Part shown: positions 20,376 to 27,446 of the stretch, one piece after another
Numbering within the stretch: the first letter of the stretch is position 1
How the letters are laid out: every line of letters starts with the position of its first letter
Source: a virus
Direction: 5' to 3' (one strand)
DNA length: 64,000 bases
IMG/VR virus record: IMGVR_UViG_3300010403_000021
Span: 64,001 to 128,000 of that record
The notes under the pieces: generated by a model
Told to the model about the DNA's origin: nothing
Databases searched by the model: none
Seen by the model: only the letters and a program-made list of their open reading frames with translations
Program-made: the position numbers and the translations under genes

Positions 20376-21638
20376 ATGGAAATAGAAAAAGCTCTATTGT
20401 CTGCAACAGACGATACAATTCAGATTGGTGTGCCTTTCAGTAAATTTGACAAGGCAAATAGACGCGTCTCTGGATGGGCTACAATTGACAATATTGATCA
20501 GTCTGGAGACGTTTTAACTGCGGAAGCATCCAAGATGGCTTTTGATACCTTCAGAGGAAACGTTAGAGAACAACATGATAAGAATAAGGCAGTTGGAAAA
20601 GTTGTAAGTTTTGCTCAGCAAACCTATTATGATCCAGAAACCGAAAAAATGTATGATGGTATATATGTAACAGCATATGTTTCAAAAGGAGCGCAGGATA
20701 CCTGGGAAAAGGTTCTAGATGGAACATTAAGCGGTTTCTCAGTAAAGGGTTCAATTTTAAAACAACACACTGAATACAGCCCGGACAGGGAAATGCAGAT
20801 CAGATTTATTGATCGATATGCCCTTGAAGAACTAAGTCTTGTTGATTCTCCTTGTAACCAGCTTTGTAATGTTTTTACAGTTGAGAAAACTGTCGATGGC
20901 GTTTCTATTAACATGAACAAAGAACTTGATGTAGACCCAGAGAATGTTTTCTGGTGTGAAGCAGATGCTATTGCAGTTCTCAGTAAAGACGATTCACATA
21001 ATTGCACAAAATGTGATAACAGCATGAAAAATGCCGGATGGATTGAATCTGTCGCTGGTGAGGACAAGGTAGAAAAGATAAAGGACGTACTTAGTTCTTC
21101 AGGCTTTATGAAGAACCATGTTGATCTGAGTGAAACGAAAGGAGGTTCCGAAATGGCAGATGTAGTTAATAACGAAACAACAGATGCGGTAGAAACACCA
21201 GTTGAAGAAACAGCGCAGGTGATAAAATCCGAGGAAGTGACGAGTGAGGTAACCGCTGAGGAGGCTTCTAATTTAAATGAGCCAGATCTCCAGGGTATCG
21301 CAAAAGCTCTAGAAGAAATTAAATCTAGCCTTAATAAGGTTGGTGAAGATAGAGATGATGCTCTATCAGCAATAAGAGAAACTGTTGCAGGTGTAGAAAA
21401 GAGCGTTAGCGCTCAAATGGAAGACCTATTAAAGCAACACACAGAATTTGCTAGTGAATTCAAAAGTTTTAAAGAACGTCAGGAAGCAGTAGAAAAGAGA
21501 CTTTCTACATTCGAAGGTTCAACAGCTTTTAAGAAGTCACTAGACGTAACAGAAGAAAAAGAACTGGAAAAATCAGCCGGTTCAGATAAGCAAAATACTT
21601 TTTGGTCAGCAGCATTTCTTCCTAACACGTTTGACTAA
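20376..21638 (+). CDS. Capsid maturation protease fused to scaffold
   Basis: A 420-residue protein in two parts. Residues 1-175 are a phage prohead serine protease: GWATIDNIDQSGDVL, REQHDKNKAVGKVV with the catalytic His, GTLSGFSVKGSI with the Ser, and EELSLVDSPCN. A Cys/His segment around residues 190-220 (HNCTKCD) links to a C-terminal acidic coiled coil (KALEEIKSSLNKVGEDRDD and onward), the usual scaffold layout. A strong ribosome site and ATG inside the frame at 21153 should give the scaffold alone. Near-leaderless start. Confidence 0.88.
   Translation: MEIEKALLSATDDTIQIGVPFSKFDKANRRVSGWATIDNIDQSGDVLTAEASKMAFDTFRGNVREQHDKNKAVGKVVSFAQQTYYDPETEKMYDGIYVTAYVSKGAQDTWEKVLDGTLSGFSVKGSILKQHTEYSPDREMQIRFIDRYALEELSLVDSPCNQLCNVFTVEKTVDGVSINMNKELDVDPENVFWCEADAIAVLSKDDSHNCTKCDNSMKNAGWIESVAGEDKVEKIKDVLSSSGFMKNHVDLSETKGGSEMADVVNNETTDAVETPVEETAQVIKSEEVTSEVTAEEASNLNEPDLQGIAKALEEIKSSLNKVGEDRDDALSAIRETVAGVEKSVSAQMEDLLKQHTEFASEFKSFKERQEAVEKRLSTFEGSTAFKKSLDVTEEKELEKSAGSDKQNTFWSAAFLPNTFD
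21153..21638 (+). CDS. Scaffold protein from an internal start
   Basis: AAAGGAGG (21138-21145), 7 nt, then ATG at 21153, in frame at codon 260. The 161-residue product MADVVNNETTDAVETP... is the acidic coiled-coil half only. This mirrors lambda C/Nu3, where the scaffold is made from inside the protease gene. The ribosome site is much better than that of the long form, which has none, so the short form may be in excess, as assembly needs. Confidence 0.7.
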   Translation: MADVVNNETTDAVETPVEETAQVIKSEEVTSEVTAEEASNLNEPDLQGIAKALEEIKSSLNKVGEDRDDALSAIRETVAGVEKSVSAQMEDLLKQHTEFASEFKSFKERQEAVEKRLSTFEGSTAFKKSLDVTEEKELEKSAGSDKQNTFWSAAFLPNTFD

Positions 21639-21669
21639 ATAAAAATACACAAAGAGAGGAGTTATATAC

Positions 21670-22662
21670 ATGAGCGAAGATATTTTAGAGAAAGTAATTC
21701 GTACCACAGAAGTTGGTTCTGGTGGTGGTGGTCTACTAACTGCTGAGCAGAGCAATATGTTCATCGACTATATGTTTGATGCAACAGTTATGCTTAGAGA
21801 TTGTAGAACACAAAGAATGCGCTCTGAAGTTGCAGAAATTGATAAGATTGCTGTTGGTCAGAGATTAATTCGTGCTGCTACAGAAGCAGTGGACACTGGT
21901 GAAAACGCTGGAGTAACATTTAGCAAGATTTCTTTGACAACAACAAAGATCCGTCTTGACTGGGAGCTTTCACGTGAATCACTAGAAGATAACATTGAAG
22001 GAGCTGGTCTTGAAGACCACATCGCTAGACTAATGTCTGCACAGTTCGGTAACGACCTTGAAGACCTAGCCATTAACGGTGACACAACATCTTCAGACAA
22101 GACAATCAAGATCTTTAATGGTTGGTATAAGCTAGCCCTAGCCGGTGCTCACGTTGTTGATGCTGGTGGTCTTCCACTAAATCTAGCAGCGTTTAACAAG
22201 GCCCTAAAGGCAATGCCACGTACTTACATGCAGAAGCGTTTGGATCTTAAATTCTACACAGGTTCAAATTCTATCCAGGATTACCTATACTCTATTGCCC
22301 AACAGGGTAATGGTGCATGGTCCGGTCCTAGATCAGATGCTGTTATCGAGAATGGTCCAGTTCGTACTGAGGGTCCTAATGGATTCGTCGCCGGTCGTCC
22401 GTTTGGTGTTGTTCTTCAGGAAGTTCCATTGTTCCTAGAAACAGAAAATGCCAGCTATTCCGGTGGTACAGGTGATCACGGTCACCTTGAACTTACATTC
22501 CCAAAGAATAGAGTTCTTGGTATTAAGCGTCAAATTGAAGTATTCCGTCAGTTCGCACAGAAGAAGGATGCTATTGAGTACACCTCATACGTCCGTGCTG
22601 GTGTCAACTGGGAAAACCTAGATGCAGCGGTTATCGTAAAGAACATTAAACTAGCTGCCTAA
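21670..22662 (+). CDS. Major capsid protein
   Basis: A 330-residue HK97-fold capsid protein judged from position, length and strong codon bias. The N-terminal helix is followed by a Gly-rich loop (SGGGGLLTAEQ), then SKISLTTTKIRLDWELSRE for the E-loop/P-domain start, the long helix LMSAQFGNDLEDLAINGDT (spine), and NRVLGIKRQIEVFRQF near the C terminus. AGAGAGGAG precedes the ATG. A terminator follows at once, consistent with a highly expressed unit. Confidence 0.88.
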   Translation: MSEDILEKVIRTTEVGSGGGGLLTAEQSNMFIDYMFDATVMLRDCRTQRMRSEVAEIDKIAVGQRLIRAATEAVDTGENAGVTFSKISLTTTKIRLDWELSRESLEDNIEGAGLEDHIARLMSAQFGNDLEDLAINGDTTSSDKTIKIFNGWYKLALAGAHVVDAGGLPLNLAAFNKALKAMPRTYMQKRLDLKFYTGSNSIQDYLYSIAQQGNGAWSGPRSDAVIENGPVRTEGPNGFVAGRPFGVVLQEVPLFLETENASYSGGTGDHGHLELTFPKNRVLGIKRQIEVFRQFAQKKDAIEYTSYVRAGVNWENLDAAVIVKNIKLAA

Positions 22663-22685
22663 TAACAGTGTTTAATAACTTGATT

Positions 22686-22712
22686 AAAGCAGGACTTCGG
22701 TCCTGCTTTTTT
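22686..22712 (+). terminator. Intrinsic terminator after major capsid gene
   Basis: A 10-bp stem AAAGCAGGAC / GTCCTGCTTT closed by a TTCG tetraloop and followed by TTTT. Confidence 0.92.
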
Positions 22713-22723
22713 CGTTTATATAT

Positions 22724-22731
22724 GATACAAT
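22724..22731 (+). promoter_or_regulatory. Promoter for the gene at 22748
   Basis: Extended -10 TGATACAAT (TACAAT 22726-22731) with a weak -35 (CTGCTT) lying inside the terminator. The message keeps a GAGGAGG ribosome site, so this gene is not leaderless. Confidence 0.45.
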
Positions 22732-22747
22732 CGATGAGGAGGTTATA

Positions 22748-23122
22748 ATGAGTTTTGCAAAAATGAACAAGGACACTTTAACTAAGGTAGCAGATTTTTT
22801 CGACATTCTTCTAGACCCAACAGACGGGGTAAAAGAGATAAGGCTTAAGCTTGAGGATGAGGGTAAGACATATGATATGTGGAAGAAATTTAATGATCCT
22901 GAACAGGAGAAAAATGAGCCATCCGGTATCGCTTTTAATCAGAAGAATCTATTGCTTAAAATGACCAGACAGAATCCAACGTTTGAGACTTATGGATATA
23001 GATTTACCAGGGAAAGTCCATATCGTGCGGTGCCTGCGGAAGATGCAGAGAAGATTATGAGCGAACATGAAGGCTTTGTCATAGCGACACCTTCTGAAGT
23101 AAAATCGTTCTTTGATAAGTGA
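22748..23122 (+). CDS. Hypothetical protein after capsid, 124 aa
   Basis: Set off by its own promoter and terminator. The product is acidic with a helical N terminus and LLLKMTRQNPTFETYGYRF in the middle. It lies where decoration or head-accessory genes often occur, but no domain is recognised. GAGGAGG precedes the ATG. Confidence 0.6.
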   Translation: MSFAKMNKDTLTKVADFFDILLDPTDGVKEIRLKLEDEGKTYDMWKKFNDPEQEKNEPSGIAFNQKNLLLKMTRQNPTFETYGYRFTRESPYRAVPAEDAEKIMSEHEGFVIATPSEVKSFFDK

Positions 23123-23124
23123 TA

Positions 23125-23149
23125 AAAGCTCCTCCAAGTGGGGAGCTTT
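23125..23149 (+). terminator. Intrinsic terminator
   Basis: An 8-bp stem AAAGCTCC (23125-23132) / GGAGCTTT (23142-23149). The tail GCCTTTTGTTTT is broken by GCC. Its right arm overlaps the -35 box of the next promoter. Confidence 0.75.
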
Positions 23150-23176
23150 GCCTTTTGTTTTGTGCTGTGTTAAAAT
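23148..23176 (+). promoter_or_regulatory. Promoter for connector genes
   Basis: TTGCCT (23148-23153), 17 nt, TAAAAT (23171-23176) preceded by TGT. The -35 hexamer is identical to that at 20338. The leader is about 10 nt, with GGTG near the ATG at 23193. Confidence 0.6.
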
Positions 23177-23192
23177 AAATGTGGTGAATTAA

Positions 23193-24074
23193 ATGAAAGA
23201 AATACTATTAAATAGCATTAGTAAGGCAAAGTATTCCATATTTATTGATGGAGTAGCCACAGCAGCGACCGGAACCCCAACAGTTAAAGTGTATGAGGGT
23301 GAGACTGTTGTTCTAAATAATCCAGTAGTATCAACACCTTCAACCGGTGTTTACACATTTATCATCATACCTTCATTGGTTTCTGAAGAAAAAGTTCTTA
23401 CTGTTGAATGGACCTTCGTAGTTTCTGGTTATAACATGGTAATCAGAGAAGATTATCAAGTCGTCACTCCGTACTCTGATTGGGATTATTTCAAATCGGT
23501 AACCACATATACAGAATTTCTAGAGTGTGAACGTGTTTCACGTATGGTAATAGATGGATATTGTGGTCAGACTTTCGGTAAGAGAGAATTCATTATTACA
23601 GCAGAAGGCAATGATAACAATTCTATGAGATTGAACAGAAGATTGATCTCAGTAAATGACGTAACGCATATATCATCTTGGTATCCAACCGTCGTATCAA
23701 GTGCTTCTGATGATGGAATATTGGAGTCATGGGACATCGCCGGGAATGGATGGATAATAAGAACATCTCGTTCAAGATCAAGACTAGATGCTGCATATCC
23801 TACTCATTATGCATTTAGAAGAAATATTACTTATAGCATAGATGGACTATGGGGATGGGAAAATGTTCCTGGACCTGTTGTAGAAGCATCAAAAATATTA
23901 ACAGCAAATTTGCTATGTCAAGATCAGAAGTATAGAGACAAATATATCGAATCCTTGAAGACAAGTGATTGGAATATGAAGTTTTCACCATTGACTTGGT
24001 CCGGCACAGGAAGCGCCACGGCCGATGATCTATTGCTTGAATATAGAATGTTTCCTGGCATTGGGGTGATTTAA
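23193..24074 (+). CDS. Head-tail connector (adaptor) with N-terminal Ig-like part
   Basis: A 293-residue protein. The first 95 residues are a beta sandwich (IFIDGVATAATGTPTVKVYEG..., TVEWTFVVSGY). The remainder resembles a gp6-type head-tail adaptor: a helix with the motif ERVSRMVIDGYCGQTFGKR, strands around VTHISSW, YSIDGLWGWENVPGPVVEAS, and a final helix with LLCQDQKYRDKYIESL. The adaptor sits under the portal and joins it to the stopper. Position after the capsid supports this. Confidence 0.7.
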   Translation: MKEILLNSISKAKYSIFIDGVATAATGTPTVKVYEGETVVLNNPVVSTPSTGVYTFIIIPSLVSEEKVLTVEWTFVVSGYNMVIREDYQVVTPYSDWDYFKSVTTYTEFLECERVSRMVIDGYCGQTFGKREFIITAEGNDNNSMRLNRRLISVNDVTHISSWYPTVVSSASDDGILESWDIAGNGWIIRTSRSRSRLDAAYPTHYAFRRNITYSIDGLWGWENVPGPVVEASKILTANLLCQDQKYRDKYIESLKTSDWNMKFSPLTWSGTGSATADDLLLEYRMFPGIGVI

Positions 24075-24524
24075 ATGTTAGGTGGATGTATATTTTCTAT
24101 TAGATATACAATGTTAGCGAAAGTATATAAGAAAATTAAAACTGTAGGAAATTCAGGACAGATAAAATATAGTTGGGTAGTAGATACTACAATTGGAAAT
24201 CAAGGAGTGATACCTTGTATAATCACGCCATTTAAATCTAATAGTTTTAGTAGACAGGGAATTGGCCAGGTATTCGCTGAGTCATTCCTGAGCTTTGACT
24301 ATCTCAAGATGCAAAGCGAGTATAATATACCGGCTAGCTATCAGATAACTGAAATCAAAAGTGTTAATGATGGAAGTCTTATATACAAAGAAATGGATAT
24401 TGCAGGTAATCCTCAAACATGGTACAACACATCTGGTTCTTCACCGGTAATTGATCCCTTTGGTGCTATTACAGAATATAATACCTTACTGGCGAGAGCA
24501 GAACAGCAGGGTGGAAATGTTTAA
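24075..24524 (+). CDS. Probable head closure (stopper) protein
   Basis: A 149-residue beta-rich protein directly following the adaptor. Stoppers of this size hold DNA in the head before tail joining. The sequence itself has no diagnostic motif; order and length are the evidence. The ATG at 24075 follows the adaptor TAA immediately; a later Met at residue 13 is possible. Confidence 0.5.
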   Translation: MLGGCIFSIRYTMLAKVYKKIKTVGNSGQIKYSWVVDTTIGNQGVIPCIITPFKSNSFSRQGIGQVFAESFLSFDYLKMQSEYNIPASYQITEIKSVNDGSLIYKEMDIAGNPQTWYNTSGSSPVIDPFGAITEYNTLLARAEQQGGNV

Positions 24525-25332
24525 TATTAAAAGCGATCTTGGTAAAGTGTCAGAACTTGGTACCACTATAAATACTCTAGAAGCAACACTAAAATCTTCT
24601 AGACATATCAGCACGCTTATTAAGGCTGCTCACGAAATAACTTCAAGTGAGTTCGTATTGCATATGACAAGTGCCGCTGTATCAACCAGACAATTTAATC
24701 ATATGTATGAATGGAATCGCGTTGGTGATCCATCAGCTAGACTTTGGAGCCATGTGTTAAAAGGTAATGGGGCCAATAGAGTAGCTTATTTTGAATTCAG
24801 AGCATCAAAGAAAATGGTTCCAGTTAATCCTAAATTAGCGGCGGTTGGTGTAAAAAAGATCCACGTATTTGTTTGGAAGTCTATGGTTCTTGAACTAGGT
24901 CAGCCAGTGAGAATTTCACCGAAACTTGCCAAGTATTTAGTTTTCCTTGATAAGAGTGGATCTGCTGGTAACGTAGAGGGCAAGGGATATAAGCATGGTG
25001 GAATCGTTTACTTTAAAGGTGCTATATCTATAGCAAGTGCAGGTAACGAACAAATAAAAGGTTCATTTACCAAGGAGTGGACAAATTGGTGGAACAGTGA
25101 CGCTCCAAATGAAATAATAAGAGAAAAATTAACTGAGGCTGCTACTAGTGGTATGAAGAAAAGTATATCTGAAAAAATTGGTTCCTTTGCAAATCTAAAA
25201 GAAAAAAACAAGACTTTTAGTATTAGACCGATTACAGTTGACCCTAATCTTCAAAAGAAAATGGAAGAATCTCTTACTAAGAATTATATTGGCGCGGCAG
25301 CTCAAAGAAGAGGATTGATGCAAGATGACTGA
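24517..25332 (+). CDS. Probable neck/tail completion protein (HK97 gp10-like)
   Basis: A 271-residue protein. The start at 24517 is chosen because GGTGGAA precedes it and it overlaps the previous stop as ATGTTTAA. A basic, helix-beta protein whose size exceeds the usual 120-200 for this role, with an extra C-terminal extension. Position between stopper and tail terminator is the main evidence. Confidence 0.5.
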   Translation: MFNIKSDLGKVSELGTTINTLEATLKSSRHISTLIKAAHEITSSEFVLHMTSAAVSTRQFNHMYEWNRVGDPSARLWSHVLKGNGANRVAYFEFRASKKMVPVNPKLAAVGVKKIHVFVWKSMVLELGQPVRISPKLAKYLVFLDKSGSAGNVEGKGYKHGGIVYFKGAISIASAGNEQIKGSFTKEWTNWWNSDAPNEIIREKLTEAATSGMKKSISEKIGSFANLKEKNKTFSIRPITVDPNLQKKMEESLTKNYIGAAAQRRGLMQDD

Positions 25333-25906
25333 TTGGAAAGTTAAATATGGAGATTCACCAGTATATAGATTAAACAAATTCATTCTATATAAATTAGATG
25401 ATATGGAGTTTATTAATCTGGAATCATACAAGACAGACTTGCCGGGTGGTGAGTTGTCGATTCCATACTTTTTGCCGGGGCAGGATCTACCTGAAGTAAC
25501 AACTGTCTATGATCAAGATAAATATCAGAATCTATCATATTCAGTATATAACGTATCAGATAGATTAAACCTTGACGAGCCATACATGATGTGTGGGCAG
25601 ATCTCATACACCTTCTATCACCTTGATATGGATTATCTTATCGGTATGAAAGATTATTTAGGAGAGCTTTTAAGAAGAGAAGATTGGTCTGCAAGCGACG
25701 TCAACGATTATTTTAGAACTGATTCCACTTATCCTTTTGATTTTAAAAATGTCAGTATTCTAGGCACAGCAGGTCCTTCACCAGCGGATGATGAGGGTGG
25801 AAGAAATACTATGATAATTATAGTAAGATATGATGCAACATATGAAGGAACAAATAGAAATTATACTTTGCAATCTGGTTATAGTAAAGAATTTGGTATG
25901 AGATGA
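25325..25906 (+). CDS. Probable tail terminator protein
   Basis: A 193-residue acidic alpha/beta protein in the slot for a tail terminator, which caps the tail tube and joins it to the head. No diagnostic motif. It overlaps the previous gene by 8 nt. Confidence 0.5.
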   Translation: MTDWKVKYGDSPVYRLNKFILYKLDDMEFINLESYKTDLPGGELSIPYFLPGQDLPEVTTVYDQDKYQNLSYSVYNVSDRLNLDEPYMMCGQISYTFYHLDMDYLIGMKDYLGELLRREDWSASDVNDYFRTDSTYPFDFKNVSILGTAGPSPADDEGGRNTMIIIVRYDATYEGTNRNYTLQSGYSKEFGMR

Positions 25907-25907
25907 T

Positions 25908-25936
25908 TTGCACAATAATTACCAGAATGCGATAAT
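25908..25936 (+). promoter_or_regulatory. Promoter for the tail tube gene
   Basis: TTGCAC (25908-25913), 17 nt, GATAAT (25931-25936) preceded by TGC. Predicted start near 25943 gives a leader of nearly 60 nt. Confidence 0.6.
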
Positions 25937-25950
25937 TTAAAAAGGAAGCA

Positions 25951-25983
25951 ATGCCAGACTTAAAGATATACAATAAAACTTAG
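25951..25983 (+). CDS. Possible 10-residue leader peptide
   Basis: An ATG at 25951 opens a 10-codon frame (MPDLKIYNKT) whose TAG overlaps the AGGAGGTGA ribosome site of the tail tube gene. AGGAAG lies close upstream. Ribosomes ending here would sit on the next ribosome site, a coupling design. It may be chance. Confidence 0.3.
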   Translation: MPDLKIYNKT

Positions 25984-25999
25984 GAGGTGAAATTCTAAA

Positions 26000-26710
26000 A
26001 TGACACAATTTAATACTCGTAATATTATCGTTGGTGCAGCCGCTGTATTTCTATCAACAGACGATTCACTAAGCACAGGATGGCCAGACAGTGTTACTCT
26101 GCCAGCTACATCAAGTGGTGTTCCTTATGCAGACACATTGGGCCTTAACGCAGACTGGAGATCAGCAGGTTTTACATCAAACGGTGTTGAATACATGTAC
26201 AGCCCTAACTATGGTGAAGTAGAAGTAGATCAGTTGCTTGACGCTGCAAAGCTATTCAAGCAGAAGATGACTGCATCTGTTAAGACTGAATTTGCTGAGG
26301 CAACATTAGAGAATCTATTGGTGGTATGGGCGCAAGCCGGTGCTTCACTTAGATCAACAGCAGGTAGCCCAACAGCAGTAGACTCAACAGGTCGTATTGT
26401 TGATCAGACAAAAGACTTTAATGGAGTAACAGTTCCAGCCGATGAACAAGTTCTTGGTATGGAAGCGGGTGCGCTTGGTATCGAACCTGTTGAAAGACAG
26501 ATGGTATTTGTTGGTGTATCCCCACGTACAGCCGGTAATAAAAAGCGTGAGCGTATTTATCACCTACGTAGAGTTCTTTCAGTAGATCCATCTACACACG
26601 GTCTAAAGCGTAACGACTCAACTAAATTCCCAGTCAACTTCCGTTTGCTACCTTCCGAGGTATCAGGTGCGGAATATGGTTCAATTAGAGACAGAGTTAT
26701 TACCCCTTGA
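26000..26710 (+). CDS. Major tail tube protein
   Basis: A 236-residue protein following the terminator gene and preceding the chaperones, the fixed place of the tail tube subunit. It begins TQFNTRNIIVGAAAVFLS, carries a long variable loop, then a helix with DQLLDAAKLFKQKMTASVKTEF... and strand MVFVGVSPRT, similar to other actinophage tube proteins. AGGAGGTGA is a very strong ribosome site, and codon use is highly biased, as expected for an abundant protein. It has its own promoter and terminator. Confidence 0.85.
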   Translation: MTQFNTRNIIVGAAAVFLSTDDSLSTGWPDSVTLPATSSGVPYADTLGLNADWRSAGFTSNGVEYMYSPNYGEVEVDQLLDAAKLFKQKMTASVKTEFAEATLENLLVVWAQAGASLRSTAGSPTAVDSTGRIVDQTKDFNGVTVPADEQVLGMEAGALGIEPVERQMVFVGVSPRTAGNKKRERIYHLRRVLSVDPSTHGLKRNDSTKFPVNFRLLPSEVSGAEYGSIRDRVITP

Positions 26711-26732
26711 TAACATAAATCTTTAATTAGCG

Positions 26733-26760
26733 AAGGACACAGTTAACGCTGTGTCCTTTT
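26733..26760 (+). terminator. Intrinsic terminator after tail tube gene
   Basis: A 10-bp stem AAGGACACAG / CTGTGTCCTT with a 6-nt loop, followed by TT. A further AGC/GCT pair can extend it. Confidence 0.85.
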
Positions 26761-26768
26761 GCTATTAT

Positions 26769-26797
26769 TTGCTAATAGCAGGTTGTCATGTTAAAAT
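26769..26797 (+). promoter_or_regulatory. Promoter for chaperone and tape measure genes
   Basis: TTGCTA (26769-26774), 17 nt, TAAAAT (26792-26797) preceded by TGT. It overlaps an in-frame ATG at 26788, so that ATG cannot be on this message. Confidence 0.6.
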
Positions 26798-26820
26798 TAG
26801 ATAATAAGAAAGGGGCTTCA

Positions 26821-27150
26821 ATGAAAACTGTATACACCATTGAAGAAGTAAAGCTTCAAGGAATTAAAAAGGCGGTTCAGGTATGGCCGTTGACAATTAA
26901 ACAATTTAGAAGAGTAGCTTCTGTTTTGAATACTATTCAAAATCCTAAAGAAGGCGAAGAAGAAAAACTTATTATGGATATTCTATTGGAGGCAACTGCT
27001 ATTGCAATGGAAACATTTGAACCATCTCTATCAACCATAGAGGTCCTTGAGGATCATGTTGATATGCCAACAATGGATTATATTCTTAATATAGCAACAG
27101 GGGTAACCGTTAACGACCCAAATCAGAAGGCAGCTCAAGCGGAGAGTTAG
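26821..27150 (+). CDS. Tail assembly chaperone, short form (G-like)
   Basis: A 109-residue acidic protein. AAGGGGC precedes the ATG at 26821. It holds VWPLTIKQFRRVASVLNTI and LLEATAIAMETFEP, consistent with tail chaperones that bind the tape measure. Near the end, CCCAAAT (27117-27123) in the frame C-CCA-AAT is a canonical slippery site for a -1 shift into the next frame. Confidence 0.75.
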   Translation: MKTVYTIEEVKLQGIKKAVQVWPLTIKQFRRVASVLNTIQNPKEGEEEKLIMDILLEATAIAMETFEPSLSTIEVLEDHVDMPTMDYILNIATGVTVNDPNQKAAQAES

Positions 27151-27446
27151 ATCTAGTAGATTATGAAGCTGAGCTGCTTTATCATTATCCAGGTATGTAT
27201 AAGAATTTTGATGATCTAGAGACGCATCTTACCAGGCAAGAATTAAGTATTATGATAGAAAAGGCCAGGGAGAAGAAATATGATGACCAGAGATTCTTGG
27301 CAGCACTTAAAGGTATTGATTTAGATGAAGGAAAAGAAACAGAATTCGATAGAATCAAAGCTAGAGCCGAAGCAAAAGCTCTTGGTGTTTCAGAAGAGCA
27401 ATATGAATTGTCAGGCCATTTCAATATAATAGAAGAGGATGAGTAA
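26821..27446 (+). CDS. Tail assembly chaperone, -1 frameshift product (GT-like)
   Basis: Join 26821-27123 with 27123-27446. The -1 frame has a stop at 27111 and is then open through 27446, so the shift must occur between 27114 and the zero-frame stop at 27148. CCCAAAT at 27117-27123 is the only canonical heptamer there. The fused product is about 208 residues: the G part plus SEGSSSGELDLVDYEAELLY and a C-terminal helix-rich part (RAEAKALGVSEEQYELSGHF). This is the universal G/GT arrangement of long-tailed phages before the tape measure gene. Confidence 0.8.
27117..27123 (+). promoter_or_regulatory. -1 ribosomal slippery site CCCAAAT
   Basis: The heptamer fits X-XXY-YYZ in the zero frame (C CCA AAT). 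Re-pairing as CCC AAA moves the ribosome to the frame that continues to 27446. I see no strong pseudoknot downstream. Confidence 0.7.

Noticed and set aside
26788-26820. Earlier ATG for the tail chaperone
   Set aside because: It overlaps the -10 box of the promoter. The ATG at 26821 has AAGGGGC in front.
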